A stretch of DNA of 20,626 nucleotides from a virus. The notes beneath the pieces were generated by a model, which saw nothing but the letters and a program-made list of their open reading frames with translations, made no database searches and was not told the DNA's origin. Of the stretch, positions 6,604 through 12,686 are shown one piece after another; the stretch's first letter is position 1, and each line of letters begins with the position of its first letter. A program made the position numbers and the translations under genes. The stretch is taken from positions 1-20,626 of the IMG/VR virus record IMGVR_UViG_3300017717_000120. One strand, 5' to 3'.

Positions 6604-8928
6604 ATGAATACTATTTCAAAAGAGCAAAAATCAAATCTTGCTAAATTACTTGCAACAGAAAATCTAAATGTAGAACACCGTAAAGTTAAGACAGCACACT
6701 TTGTACCTAAGACTAGAACTTTATGTCTTCCAATATGGGACAATATGTCTAATGACCTTTATGACTTATTATGTGGACACGAAGTTGGTCATGCATTATG
6801 GACTCCTGCTGATGAGACAAAATTAAACGAAGCAAAAAAGAAATACAATATTCCTCATTCTTACATGAATGTTATTGAAGATATCAGAATTGATAAGAAG
6901 ATGAAATTAAAATACCCTGGTCTTAGAAAATCATACTTTAACGGTTACAAAGAATTAGTTGCTAGAGACTTTTTTGGTAAGATTGGTGACGAAGCAAACA
7001 ATATGAGATTTATTGATAGACTTAATGTGTTTACAAAATCTGGTCACTTAGAAAATACTATTGAGTTTAATGACCAAGAAAAATCATTTATTGAAAAATC
7101 AAATCACTTAGAAACTTTTGATGATGTAATTGACCTTGCAAAACAAATATTCAAATATTCTGGTGAAGAAAATTACGATAAAGAAAAAGACCCTTTATAT
7201 CAACAGTTAAAAGAAATAGAACAAGATAAACTTGACCAAGATGAATTAGATAATCAATCAGAGCAATCTGATAGTTCAGATAGTCAGGATCCAGGTGACC
7301 AAGAACAAGAACAATCTGGTGGCGATAAAGAAGAAGATAAACAAGAAGACAATACTTCTGGTAGTTCACAAGGTAACGAAGACAAACCTGAAAACGATAA
7401 TAAACAAAAAGTAGATGGTGACAAAGGTCACATGGGTGGTCATAATCCAGATTATCAACCTGAAAAAATTACTCCTTCAAAAAGTGACGGTTCATTAACT
7501 GATGAAGTATTTAATGAAGCAATGAAGTCTTTATCAAATATGTCTGAGAATACTAGAGACCGTATGTATGTTACATTACCAAGTCTTAATGAGGATGACG
7601 TTATTGTATCTACAAAACAAATTGCTAAGATATACAAAGATTACTATGTAAAATATCAATCAACTCCTAGATTGTTAGCAAATAGTGTGAATAGATTTAA
7701 AGAGTGGAAGAAATCACAATCTGGTACAATCTCTTATATGGCAAAAGAGTTTGAAATGAAAAAAGCGGCAGATAATTATAAAAAGTCTATGACAAGTAAA
7801 ACTGGTATTATCAATATGAATAAAATTCACTCATATAAATTCAATGATGATATATTCAAAAAAATTCAAGTAGAACCAGGTGCCAAAAATCATGGTATGA
7901 TTATGTTTATAGATTGGTCTGGATCCATGTCTCAAAATATTGATGACACAATCAAACAAACTTTAAACTTAGTAATGTTTTGTAAAGCAGTTCAAATACC
8001 TTTTAGAGTATTTGCTTTTTCAGATATTACTAGAGCTGCGTTCTATAAAAAAGACGCTGATGATGATTATGGTTATTCAAGTAGAGCAACAAGAGATATT
8101 AATAACAATCCTTTTAAACATAAACACGGTGACTTGTTTATTGAAAACGTAAACTTAATTGAGTGGTTATCAAGTGACCAAAAAACTCCTGAGTATAATG
8201 AGAATATGTTAAACTTATATAGATTTGGTGAGTATCATACTCAATATTATAATCATAGAAGAAATTATGACAGTTATGAAGAACCAATTGATATACCTAG
8301 TTGTATGAGACTTGGCGGTACTCCTTTGGATCCTGCTGTAGTTGCTTCTATAACTATTGTTAAAAACTTTATTGCTAAACATAAGATACAAAAAATGAAT
8401 ACAATCTTTTTAACTGATGGTTGTGGTCATTCAATGTATAATACTGTTGTTGAAGTAGATGGCAAGTTAGAATTAGATTATGGTGCTGAAAGAGCAGATT
8501 TAGTTATTAAAAATTCAATTACTAGAAAAAACTATCCTTATGAAAGTCATAGATTTACAAAATCAACTGCTGTTATATTTGATATGTTAAGACATGCTAC
8601 TGGTACTAACGTTGTAGGTTTCTATGTTACAAGTAGAAATAATGCTAGTTACTATGATATATCAAATTTCTTACCAGAAGGTGCCGGTTATAATGGTGTT
8701 GACGCTGTAAGAAAACAAATGCGTAAAGATAAAGTTGGTACTATTGTTGGTAATGGTTATGATGAATTGTTTATCATTCCAAAAAAGAATTTAAAGATAG
8801 TTGACGAAGAAGCGAAGATTGATCCAGATATGTCAATTGCTAAAATGAAATCAGAATTTGGTAAGACTTTAAAAACTAAAAAGATATCCAGAGTTTTACT
8901 GAATAAATTTGTGGAAAGAGTTGCCTAA
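6604..8928 (+). CDS. CobT-like large protein: HExxH metallopeptidase-like N-terminus plus VWA domain
   Basis: This large protein of 774 residues is of the type called CobT or VWA protein in marine T4-like phages. The N-terminus carries CGHEVGHALW, a zinc-type HExxH (about residues 59-63). An acidic D/E/Q/S-rich linker of about 100 residues follows, then a C-terminal von Willebrand A domain with an intact MIDAS: DWSGS (D437, S439, S441 from this start), GGTPLDP and LTDG. Real CobT pairs with CobS and CobN in cobalt insertion; no CobN is present, so a MoxR-VWA chaperone or remodelling pair with the next gene is more likely than cobalamin synthesis. I chose ATG 6604 because GAGG lies 6 bases upstream. 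ATG 6586, 12 bases past the -10, is the alternative and would add six residues (780 total). Codon choice favours T-ending codons more than the flanking genes. Confidence 0.85.
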   Translation: MNTISKEQKSNLAKLLATENLNVEHRKVKTAHFVPKTRTLCLPIWDNMSNDLYDLLCGHEVGHALWTPADETKLNEAKKKYNIPHSYMNVIEDIRIDKKMKLKYPGLRKSYFNGYKELVARDFFGKIGDEANNMRFIDRLNVFTKSGHLENTIEFNDQEKSFIEKSNHLETFDDVIDLAKQIFKYSGEENYDKEKDPLYQQLKEIEQDKLDQDELDNQSEQSDSSDSQDPGDQEQEQSGGDKEEDKQEDNTSGSSQGNEDKPENDNKQKVDGDKGHMGGHNPDYQPEKITPSKSDGSLTDEVFNEAMKSLSNMSENTRDRMYVTLPSLNEDDVIVSTKQIAKIYKDYYVKYQSTPRLLANSVNRFKEWKKSQSGTISYMAKEFEMKKAADNYKKSMTSKTGIINMNKIHSYKFNDDIFKKIQVEPGAKNHGMIMFIDWSGSMSQNIDDTIKQTLNLVMFCKAVQIPFRVFAFSDITRAAFYKKDADDDYGYSSRATRDINNNPFKHKHGDLFIENVNLIEWLSSDQKTPEYNENMLNLYRFGEYHTQYYNHRRNYDSYEEPIDIPSCMRLGGTPLDPAVVASITIVKNFIAKHKIQKMNTIFLTDGCGHSMYNTVVEVDGKLELDYGAERADLVIKNSITRKNYPYESHRFTKSTAVIFDMLRHATGTNVVGFYVTSRNNASYYDISNFLPEGAGYNGVDAVRKQMRKDKVGTIVGNGYDELFIIPKKNLKIVDEEAKIDPDMSIAKMKSEFGKTLKTKKISRVLLNKFVERVA

Positions 8929-8945
8929 ATGAAAAAAATGACTAA

Positions 8946-9062
8946 GTGCGACATGTTGACACAGCAATTAATTTGTAAAGCGTTGAAAAATAAAGGTTTT
9001 ATTATGCCAATAACGCTTGACTTTAACCACAAACTGTGATAGGATATAGACTATATTATGAA
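8946..9062 (+). repeat. Duplicated intergenic block, copy 2 (in front of CobS-like gene)
   Basis: This is the second copy of the block at 6472-6590, with the same ordered string of short identities ending at TATATTATGAAAA. It lacks the branched T-tract structure of copy 1. It has its own possible fold instead: GCGTT (8980-8984) with AACGC (9012-9016), enclosing AATAAA and TTTATT as an inner stem. It holds promoter P3. Confidence 0.7.
9017..9045 (+). promoter_or_regulatory. Early sigma70-like promoter P3 (CobS-like gene)
   Basis: -35 TTGACT at 9017-9022 (context GCTTGACT), 17 bp spacer ending TGTGA, -10 TAGGAT at 9040-9045. The bases from -10 to the first ATG (9046-9057) are identical to those of P1, a 12-base match in an otherwise different context. 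Confidence 0.87.
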
Positions 9063-9084
9063 AAAAAATGAAAGGACTACATTT

Positions 9085-10257
9085 ATGTTAAACGAGAAAC
9101 AAAAAAAGTTTGTTGACCTTGCGGTTAAAGAACTTGGTACTGATACAGTAACAAGAAAGCAAGTACAAGAAATTGAAACAAAATTTAACCTTACTGGTAA
9201 CAGTTGGTTAGTAAATTCAGGAGATTACAAAGTGGGCAGAGGCGTATATAAATTACCTACTGACGGTGTTGTAAACCCTAGTAAGAATATCAAACAGAAA
9301 TTGCCTAAGACTAAAGCAGTTGCTGAGACAGTTACTTTAAAAGAGACTGCTCAAAATACTGAGAGTTTAGTTCCTAATAAAGAGGCAACTTTCGTATCAT
9401 TTGGTAATTACAAAGATATTAAGAATATTGTAAAATCTAAAATATTCTATCCTACATTTATCACAGGTCTTTCTGGTAACGGTAAGACTTTAGGTGTTAC
9501 TCAAGCGTGTGCTGAGTTAAAAAGAGAATTAATTAGAGTTAACATAACTGTTGAAACGGACGAAGATGATTTACTTGGTGGTTTCAGACTAGTTGACGGT
9601 GCTACAGTATGGCATGACGGTCCTGTTGTTGACGCTATGAAGCGTGGTGCTCTTCTTTTATTAGATGAGATTGACCTTGCTTCAAACAAAATTATGTGTT
9701 TGCAACCTATCTTAGAAGGTAACGGAGTGTTCCTTAAAAAGATTGGTAAATTTGTTGAACCTGCTGAAGGTTTCAACATTGTTGCTACTGCCAATACTAA
9801 GGGTAAAGGTAGTGAAGACGGAAGATTTATTGGTACTAATATACTCAATGAAGCATTCCTTGAAAGATTTCCTGTTACATTTGAACAAGAGTATCCTCCT
9901 GTAAAAGTAGAACAGAAAATTTTAGATAATGTTATGTCTGCTTATGCTTTAAAGGATCCTAAGTTTACTGAGAACCTTGTTAAATGGGCAGATGTTATTA
10001 GAAAAACTTTTTATGATGGCGGTGTTGATGAGATTATTGCTACTAGAAGACTAGTGCATATCATTAATGCTTTTGCTATCTTTAAGAATAAACTTAAAGC
10101 TGTTCAAGTTTGTGTAAACAGATTTGATGACGATACTAAAAACAGTTTCTTAGATTTATATTCTAAAGTTGACGCTGGTGTTAACATGGAAGATATATCT
10201 GGAAATGCGAATGATGTTGACGCAATAAACATGGAAGAGGAAACTCCAAGTGTTTAA
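9085..10257 (+). CDS. cobS: MoxR/CobS-like AAA+ ATPase
   Basis: This AAA+ ATPase belongs to the MoxR/CobS branch, a widespread marker gene of marine T4-like phages. Numbered from the ATG at 9085, it has an N-terminal winged-helix-like segment (about 3-57), Walker A GLSGNGKT (128-135), a FRLVDG..VWHDGP insert typical of MoxR proteins, Walker B LLLLDEID (190-197) and sensor-1 ATANT near 237-241. MoxR ATPases usually work with a VWA partner, and the gene directly upstream encodes one. The phage role is unknown; cobalt chelation is unlikely without CobN. The start at 9085 is supported by AAAGGA (9071-9076), 8 bases away. The ATG at 9058, 12 bases past the promoter -10, is the alternative and gives 399 residues. 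Confidence 0.88.
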   Translation: MLNEKQKKFVDLAVKELGTDTVTRKQVQEIETKFNLTGNSWLVNSGDYKVGRGVYKLPTDGVVNPSKNIKQKLPKTKAVAETVTLKETAQNTESLVPNKEATFVSFGNYKDIKNIVKSKIFYPTFITGLSGNGKTLGVTQACAELKRELIRVNITVETDEDDLLGGFRLVDGATVWHDGPVVDAMKRGALLLLDEIDLASNKIMCLQPILEGNGVFLKKIGKFVEPAEGFNIVATANTKGKGSEDGRFIGTNILNEAFLERFPVTFEQEYPPVKVEQKILDNVMSAYALKDPKFTENLVKWADVIRKTFYDGGVDEIIATRRLVHIINAFAIFKNKLKAVQVCVNRFDDDTKNSFLDLYSKVDAGVNMEDISGNANDVDAINMEEETPSV

Positions 10258-10284
10258 TAAAAACATTCATAATGTAGACCTCGT

Positions 10285-10313
10285 ATCCGTGGGCAGCAAT
10301 GTCCACGGATTTA
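10285..10313 (+). terminator. Stable hairpin after the CobS-like gene (possible terminator)
   Basis: An 8-bp perfect stem, ATCCGTGG (10285-10292) with CCACGGAT (10303-10310), and a 10-base loop sit 27 bases after the stop. Only three T residues follow directly, so termination would be weak. It may instead protect or process the transcript next to the tRNA-like element that begins 9 bases later. Confidence 0.45.
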
Positions 10314-10319
10314 AAACAA

Positions 10320-10393
10320 GCGGGTGTGGTATAGAAGTATTACGCCAGTTTACCAAACTGGAAATGCAGGAGCGTTACCTGCCATCCGCTCCA
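10320..10393 (+). tRNA. tRNA-Gly-like cloverleaf, anticodon ACC, degenerate D- and T-loops
   Basis: Every stem of a cloverleaf can be drawn. Acceptor GCGGGTG (10320-10326) pairs with CATCCGC (10383-10389, one G-T), then T and CCA (10391-10393). The D-arm runs from 10329 to 10343. The anticodon stem is CCAGT (10345-10349) with ACTGG (10357-10361), its loop TTACCAA placing ACC at 34-36. The T-stem is GCAGG (10366-10370) with CCTGC (10378-10382). The sequence recalls bacterial tRNA-Gly(TCC). However, the D-loop AGAAGTA lacks the GG pair, the T-loop AGCGTTA lacks TTCRA, and the variable loop is 4 bases. Codon GGT would be the match. It is either a decayed tRNA or a tRNA mimic. The bS21 ATG follows 14 bases after the CCA. 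Confidence 0.6.
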
Positions 10394-10407
10394 ATAAAGG
10401 GTATATT

Positions 10408-10611
10408 ATGTCAATAACTGTTGTAGTAAAAAACAATAATGTTGAAAAAGCAATCAGACAGCTTAAGAAAAAACTTATGAGAGAAGGTGTAGTGAGAGAG
10501 TTGAAGACAAGACAATACTATGAAAAACCATCAGAAAAAAAACTCAGATTAAAAAAGGAAAACATTAAGCGTGTCCTGAAAAACAAAAAAATAAGGGAAA
10601 GGGAACAATAA
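10408..10611 (+). CDS. rpsU: Ribosomal protein bS21 (phage-encoded)
   Basis: This 67-residue protein matches bacterial small-subunit protein S21. It has a short beta-start (ITVVVKNNN), a helix with AIRQLKKKLMREGVVRELK, then the diagnostic R.YYEKPSEKK segment and a very basic C-terminus. bS21 sits near the anti-Shine-Dalgarno end of 16S rRNA, and phage copies, reported in pelagiphages among others, are thought to replace or supplement the host protein and steer initiation to phage mRNAs. The ATG at 10408 has AAAGGG at 10396-10401. The frame stays open upstream to 10324, but that stretch is the tRNA-like element and is not coding. It ends 1 base before the next ATG. Confidence 0.93.
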   Translation: MSITVVVKNNNVEKAIRQLKKKLMREGVVRELKTRQYYEKPSEKKLRLKKENIKRVLKNKKIREREQ

Positions 10612-10612
10612 G

Positions 10613-10948
10613 ATGTTAAACTTTATAAAAGATTTCATTAGCGATAGTGAAAAGACGACCAAGACAAACAAGAAAACGAAAGGAAAAGTTGTTATGGGAA
10701 GAGCTAAAATAGCGAATAGCACTAAATTTCTTAACTCAATGTTAAGAGGTGCAAGTGTGTCATGGACTGACGCACAAAATAAATTTAACTTAAAGAGACC
10801 AAGAGCGGTTGTTGATAAGTTAAGAGAAGAAGGATATTGTGTATATATCAATAAATCTTCTAATGGTACTAGTTACAGAATTGGTACACCTTCAAAAGCG
10901 ATTGTAGCCGCTGGCTTAATGGCGCTTGAGGGACAAGCATACGCATAA
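10613..10948 (+). CDS. Small winged helix-turn-helix protein
   Basis: This is a small, basic, probably DNA-binding protein. Residues about 48-91 form a winged-helix pattern: SWTDAQNKFNL, then KRPRAVVDKLREEGY as recognition helix, then VYINKS..GTSYRIG as wing. It resembles HTH_39-type phage proteins, with a conserved-looking alanine-rich tail. Residues 10-27 are lysine/threonine-rich and low in complexity. A second start at ATG 10694 has AAAGGA (10679-10684) 9 bases upstream and would give an 84-residue protein without that stretch. The 10613 start follows the bS21 stop by 1 base with AAAGGG 11 bases away. Which is used is undecided. Co-transcription with bS21 is likely. Target unknown. Confidence 0.72.
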   Translation: MLNFIKDFISDSEKTTKTNKKTKGKVVMGRAKIANSTKFLNSMLRGASVSWTDAQNKFNLKRPRAVVDKLREEGYCVYINKSSNGTSYRIGTPSKAIVAAGLMALEGQAYA

Positions 10949-10955
10949 ATAGTTT

Positions 10956-11042
10956 ATCTAGGTAGCTCGTAAATCCTAGGTAAGTCTTGCCTCTCGTAAA
11001 TGCAAGACATTGAGTTTGGCAGTATCTCTTTAAAAACTGCCA
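10956..11042 (+). promoter_or_regulatory. Three tandem 7-bp hairpins with related loops
   Basis: Three consecutive hairpins fill this stretch. Hairpin 1 is ATCTAGG (10956-10962) with CCTAGGT (10975-10981). Hairpin 2 is GTCTTGC (10984-10990) with GCAAGAC (11002-11008). Hairpin 3 is TGGCAGT (11017-11023) with ACTGCCA (11036-11042). The stems differ, but loops 1 and 2 share CTCGTAAAT and loop 3 has CTCTTTAAAA. Same stem length, same loop size (11-12) and similar loop sequence suggest repeated binding sites on RNA. There is no T-tract after any of them, so they are not ordinary terminators. They lie between the winged-helix gene and the Hsp20 late promoter. Confidence 0.6.
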
Positions 11043-11067
11043 CTTGAAATATGAAATTTAATGATTA

Positions 11068-11075
11068 TATAAATA
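11068..11075 (+). promoter_or_regulatory. T4-type late promoter TATAAATA (Hsp20)
   Basis: A perfect TATAAATA, the -10 element used by T4 gp55-type late sigma, lies 73 bases before the Hsp20 start. No -35 is needed for this class. Transcription would start near 11081 and give a 5' leader of about 68 nt. A related CATAAATA is at 10944-10951, directly before the triple hairpin; it may be a weaker late promoter, but it overlaps a stop codon and could be chance. Confidence 0.65.
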
Positions 11076-11148
11076 CTTACGAAGCATGCCATAAGGGTGT
11101 TTCAATTTATATAAAAAAATAACTTTGCTTTAACAAAAGGAGGTTCAA

Positions 11149-11595
11149 ATGACCAATTACAAAGCACTATCTATTTTTAATTCACTTAAACCATTTACTG
11201 TAGGGTATGATGATTTATTTTCGCATTTTGACGAAATGACAACTCATCTTCCTCACTTGACAGCAAATAATTTCCCACCATACAATATTGTTAAACATGA
11301 CAGTAACAAGTATGATGTTGAAATGGCATTAGCAGGATATAGTAAAGATGATGTTATAGTTGAATACGAAAACAATCAATTAACAATTAAATCAAAACCA
11401 TATCCTAAAGACGAAGAAAAGGAAGATACAGAAACAATACACAAAGGTATTGCTAAAAGATATTTCTCTAAAGTCTTTACGATTGCTGATGACGTTGAAG
11501 TCAAAGGTGCAGAACTAAAAGATGGTTTGCTTAAAGTAGGTTTAGAACGAATTGTTCCAGACCACAAGAAAGCAAAAACTTTTGAGATTAAGTAA
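11149..11595 (+). CDS. Small heat shock protein Hsp20 (alpha-crystallin family)
   Basis: This 148-residue small heat-shock protein is common in marine T4-like phages, probably acting as a holdase during infection or virion assembly. An N-terminal arm of about 43 residues precedes the alpha-crystallin domain (about 44-148). The domain has the typical order YDVEMALAGYSKDDVIVEYENN, then a region with KGIAKRYFSKVFT, and ELKDGLLKVGLER near the end (the G-x-L motif). A strong AAAGGAGG (11136-11143) precedes the ATG. It is a single-gene unit: a late promoter in front and a strong intrinsic terminator 7 bases behind. The leader has CTTT facing AAAG of the Shine-Dalgarno, which could make translation heat-dependent, but that pairing is weak. 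Confidence 0.93.
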   Translation: MTNYKALSIFNSLKPFTVGYDDLFSHFDEMTTHLPHLTANNFPPYNIVKHDSNKYDVEMALAGYSKDDVIVEYENNQLTIKSKPYPKDEEKEDTETIHKGIAKRYFSKVFTIADDVEVKGAELKDGLLKVGLERIVPDHKKAKTFEIK

Positions 11596-11602
11596 ATAGA
11601 TG

Positions 11603-11634
11603 GGGCGGCTTAATCGCCGCCCTTTAATTAATTT
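11603..11634 (+). terminator. Rho-independent terminator after Hsp20
   Basis: A GC-rich stem GGGCGGC (11603-11609) pairs perfectly with GCCGCCC (11616-11622) around loop TTAATC, followed by a T-rich tract. It is by far the most GC-rich stretch of the window and separates the Hsp20 unit from the clamp operon. Confidence 0.92.
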
Positions 11635-11639
11635 CAGGC

Positions 11640-11668
11640 TTGACAAAAGTATGATTTTATGATAGAAT
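11640..11668 (+). promoter_or_regulatory. Early sigma70-like promoter P4 (clamp operon)
   Basis: -35 TTGACA at 11640-11645 (context GCTTGACA), 17 bp spacer ending ATGA, -10 TAGAAT at 11663-11668. The ATG at 11676 is 7 bases past the -10, which places the likely transcription start on or next to the start codon. Confidence 0.87.
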
Positions 11669-11675
11669 GTATATT

Positions 11676-11987
11676 ATGAACTATAAATTTAAAGAAAAAA
11701 TTATCTTAGATGATGTGATGAATTATATTGATAACACTTACGGTGGTCATTATGCACAAAGTCAAAGACAATCTACGGAAAACATTATTGACCAAGGACA
11801 TGGTGATGGTTTCTGTATGGGTAATATTATGAAATATACCCAAAGATATGGCAAAAAAGAAGGCAAGAATAAGGCAGACCTTATGAAAGTTATTCATTAT
11901 GCCATAATACAATTGTCCCAAGACCACTACAAAGAAGAAGAACGTCCTCTTGGTAGTGTGATGTCTGAAAAACTTAATAATAACTAA
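11676..11987 (+). CDS. DUF3310-like protein
   Basis: This 103-residue protein matches the DUF3310 pattern found in many phages: HY (25-26), then F-x2-GN-x2-KY-x2-R (46-57) and DL-x-K (68-71) followed by HYAI. Biochemical function is not established; phage members have been described only as nucleotide-kinase-like in name. The ATG at 11676 was preferred over the ATG at 11667, which lies within the promoter -10 and cannot be on that mRNA. No Shine-Dalgarno is visible, so translation should be leaderless. It is the first gene of the operon carrying the sliding clamp and loader. Confidence 0.75.
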   Translation: MNYKFKEKIILDDVMNYIDNTYGGHYAQSQRQSTENIIDQGHGDGFCMGNIMKYTQRYGKKEGKNKADLMKVIHYAIIQLSQDHYKEEERPLGSVMSEKLNNN

Positions 11988-11999
11988 GGAGAATATATA

Positions 12000-12668
12000 A
12001 TGCAATTAAGTGAAAGTACAAAAGAGATACTTAAAAACTTTTCTGAGATTAATCCAAACTTGATGATTAAACCAGGTAAACAATTAAAGACTATCTCTAC
12101 AATGAAGAATATCCTTGCTACAGCAAATGTAAGTGAAGATTTTCCACAAGATATCGCCATCTATGACTTGAATGAGTTTTTAGGTGTAATGTCTTTATTT
12201 ACAAAACCACAGTTTGCCTTTGATGACAAATCGTTATCTATTGGTGAAGAAGGTACATCAACAAAGTCAAAATATTACTTTGCTGATCCTTCAATCTTAA
12301 CTGTTCCACAAAAAGATGTAAAAATGCCTGACGCAGAGGTACAGTTTACTCTAACTGAAACAGATTTAACTAAAGTGAAGAAAGCGGCGTCAATGTTACA
12401 ATTGCCAGATATCGCTATTACTTCTAAAGGTAGTGATATCACATTATCAGCAATTGATAAAAAGAATGATACTGCTAATAACTTTAGTATTAAAGTTGGT
12501 GAAACAAACTCTAAATTTGAGTTTCATTTTAAAACAGAACATTTAAAAATGTTACCTGGTGATTACAATGTATCTATCTCATCAAAATTAATTAGTAATT
12601 TTAAACACAAATCAAAACCAATTCAATACTGGATTGCTTTAGAAAACACAAGTAAATTTACTGGCTAA
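12000..12668 (+). CDS. 45: Sliding clamp gp45
   Basis: This is the trimeric DNA sliding clamp of T4-like phages, which holds DNA polymerase on DNA and, in T4, also activates late transcription together with gp33 and gp55. Length 222 residues against 228 in T4. The start MQLSESTKEILKNFSEINPN and the following IKPGKQLKTIS segment are typical of gp45. AAGGAG at 11986-11991 lies 8 bases before the ATG and overlaps the DUF3310 stop. The clamp-loader gene follows after 18 bases. The presence of a TATAAATA late promoter at 11068 is consistent with gp45-dependent late transcription. Confidence 0.93.
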   Translation: MQLSESTKEILKNFSEINPNLMIKPGKQLKTISTMKNILATANVSEDFPQDIAIYDLNEFLGVMSLFTKPQFAFDDKSLSIGEEGTSTKSKYYFADPSILTVPQKDVKMPDAEVQFTLTETDLTKVKKAASMLQLPDIAITSKGSDITLSAIDKKNDTANNFSIKVGETNSKFEFHFKTEHLKMLPGDYNVSISSKLISNFKHKSKPIQYWIALENTSKFTG

Positions 12669-12686
12669 TTAGATGAGGATTATATT

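Noticed and set aside
7196-7440. Repetitive acidic stretch in the CobT-like gene as a tandem DNA repeat
   Set aside because: It is low in amino-acid complexity (D, E, Q, S) but the DNA is not a regular repeat; it is a flexible linker.
8929-9039. Small ORF of 36 codons starting right after the CobT-like stop
   Set aside because: It has no clear ribosome site and runs through the promoter -35. The matching block in front of the CobT-like gene does not keep a reading frame, so sequence conservation is regulatory rather than coding.
9501-9848. Antisense ORF of 115 codons opposite the CobS-like gene, and other minus-strand ORFs
   Set aside because: They lie opposite well-supported genes, have no recognisable motifs or ribosome sites, and are expected in AT-rich coding DNA.
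6604-10257. Cobalamin (cobaltochelatase) synthesis genes
   Set aside because: Names cobS and cobT are inherited by similarity; no CobN or other cobalamin gene is present, and the MoxR-VWA architecture explains the pair better.
10324-10407. N-terminal extension of bS21
   Set aside because: It is a translation of the tRNA-like element; the bS21 family starts at the ATG at 10408 with AAAGGG in front.
11126-11134. TTTGCTTTA, identical to a T4 MotA box (middle promoter)
   Set aside because: No -10 hexamer follows at the required distance of about 12 bases; the sequence there is the Hsp20 Shine-Dalgarno and start.
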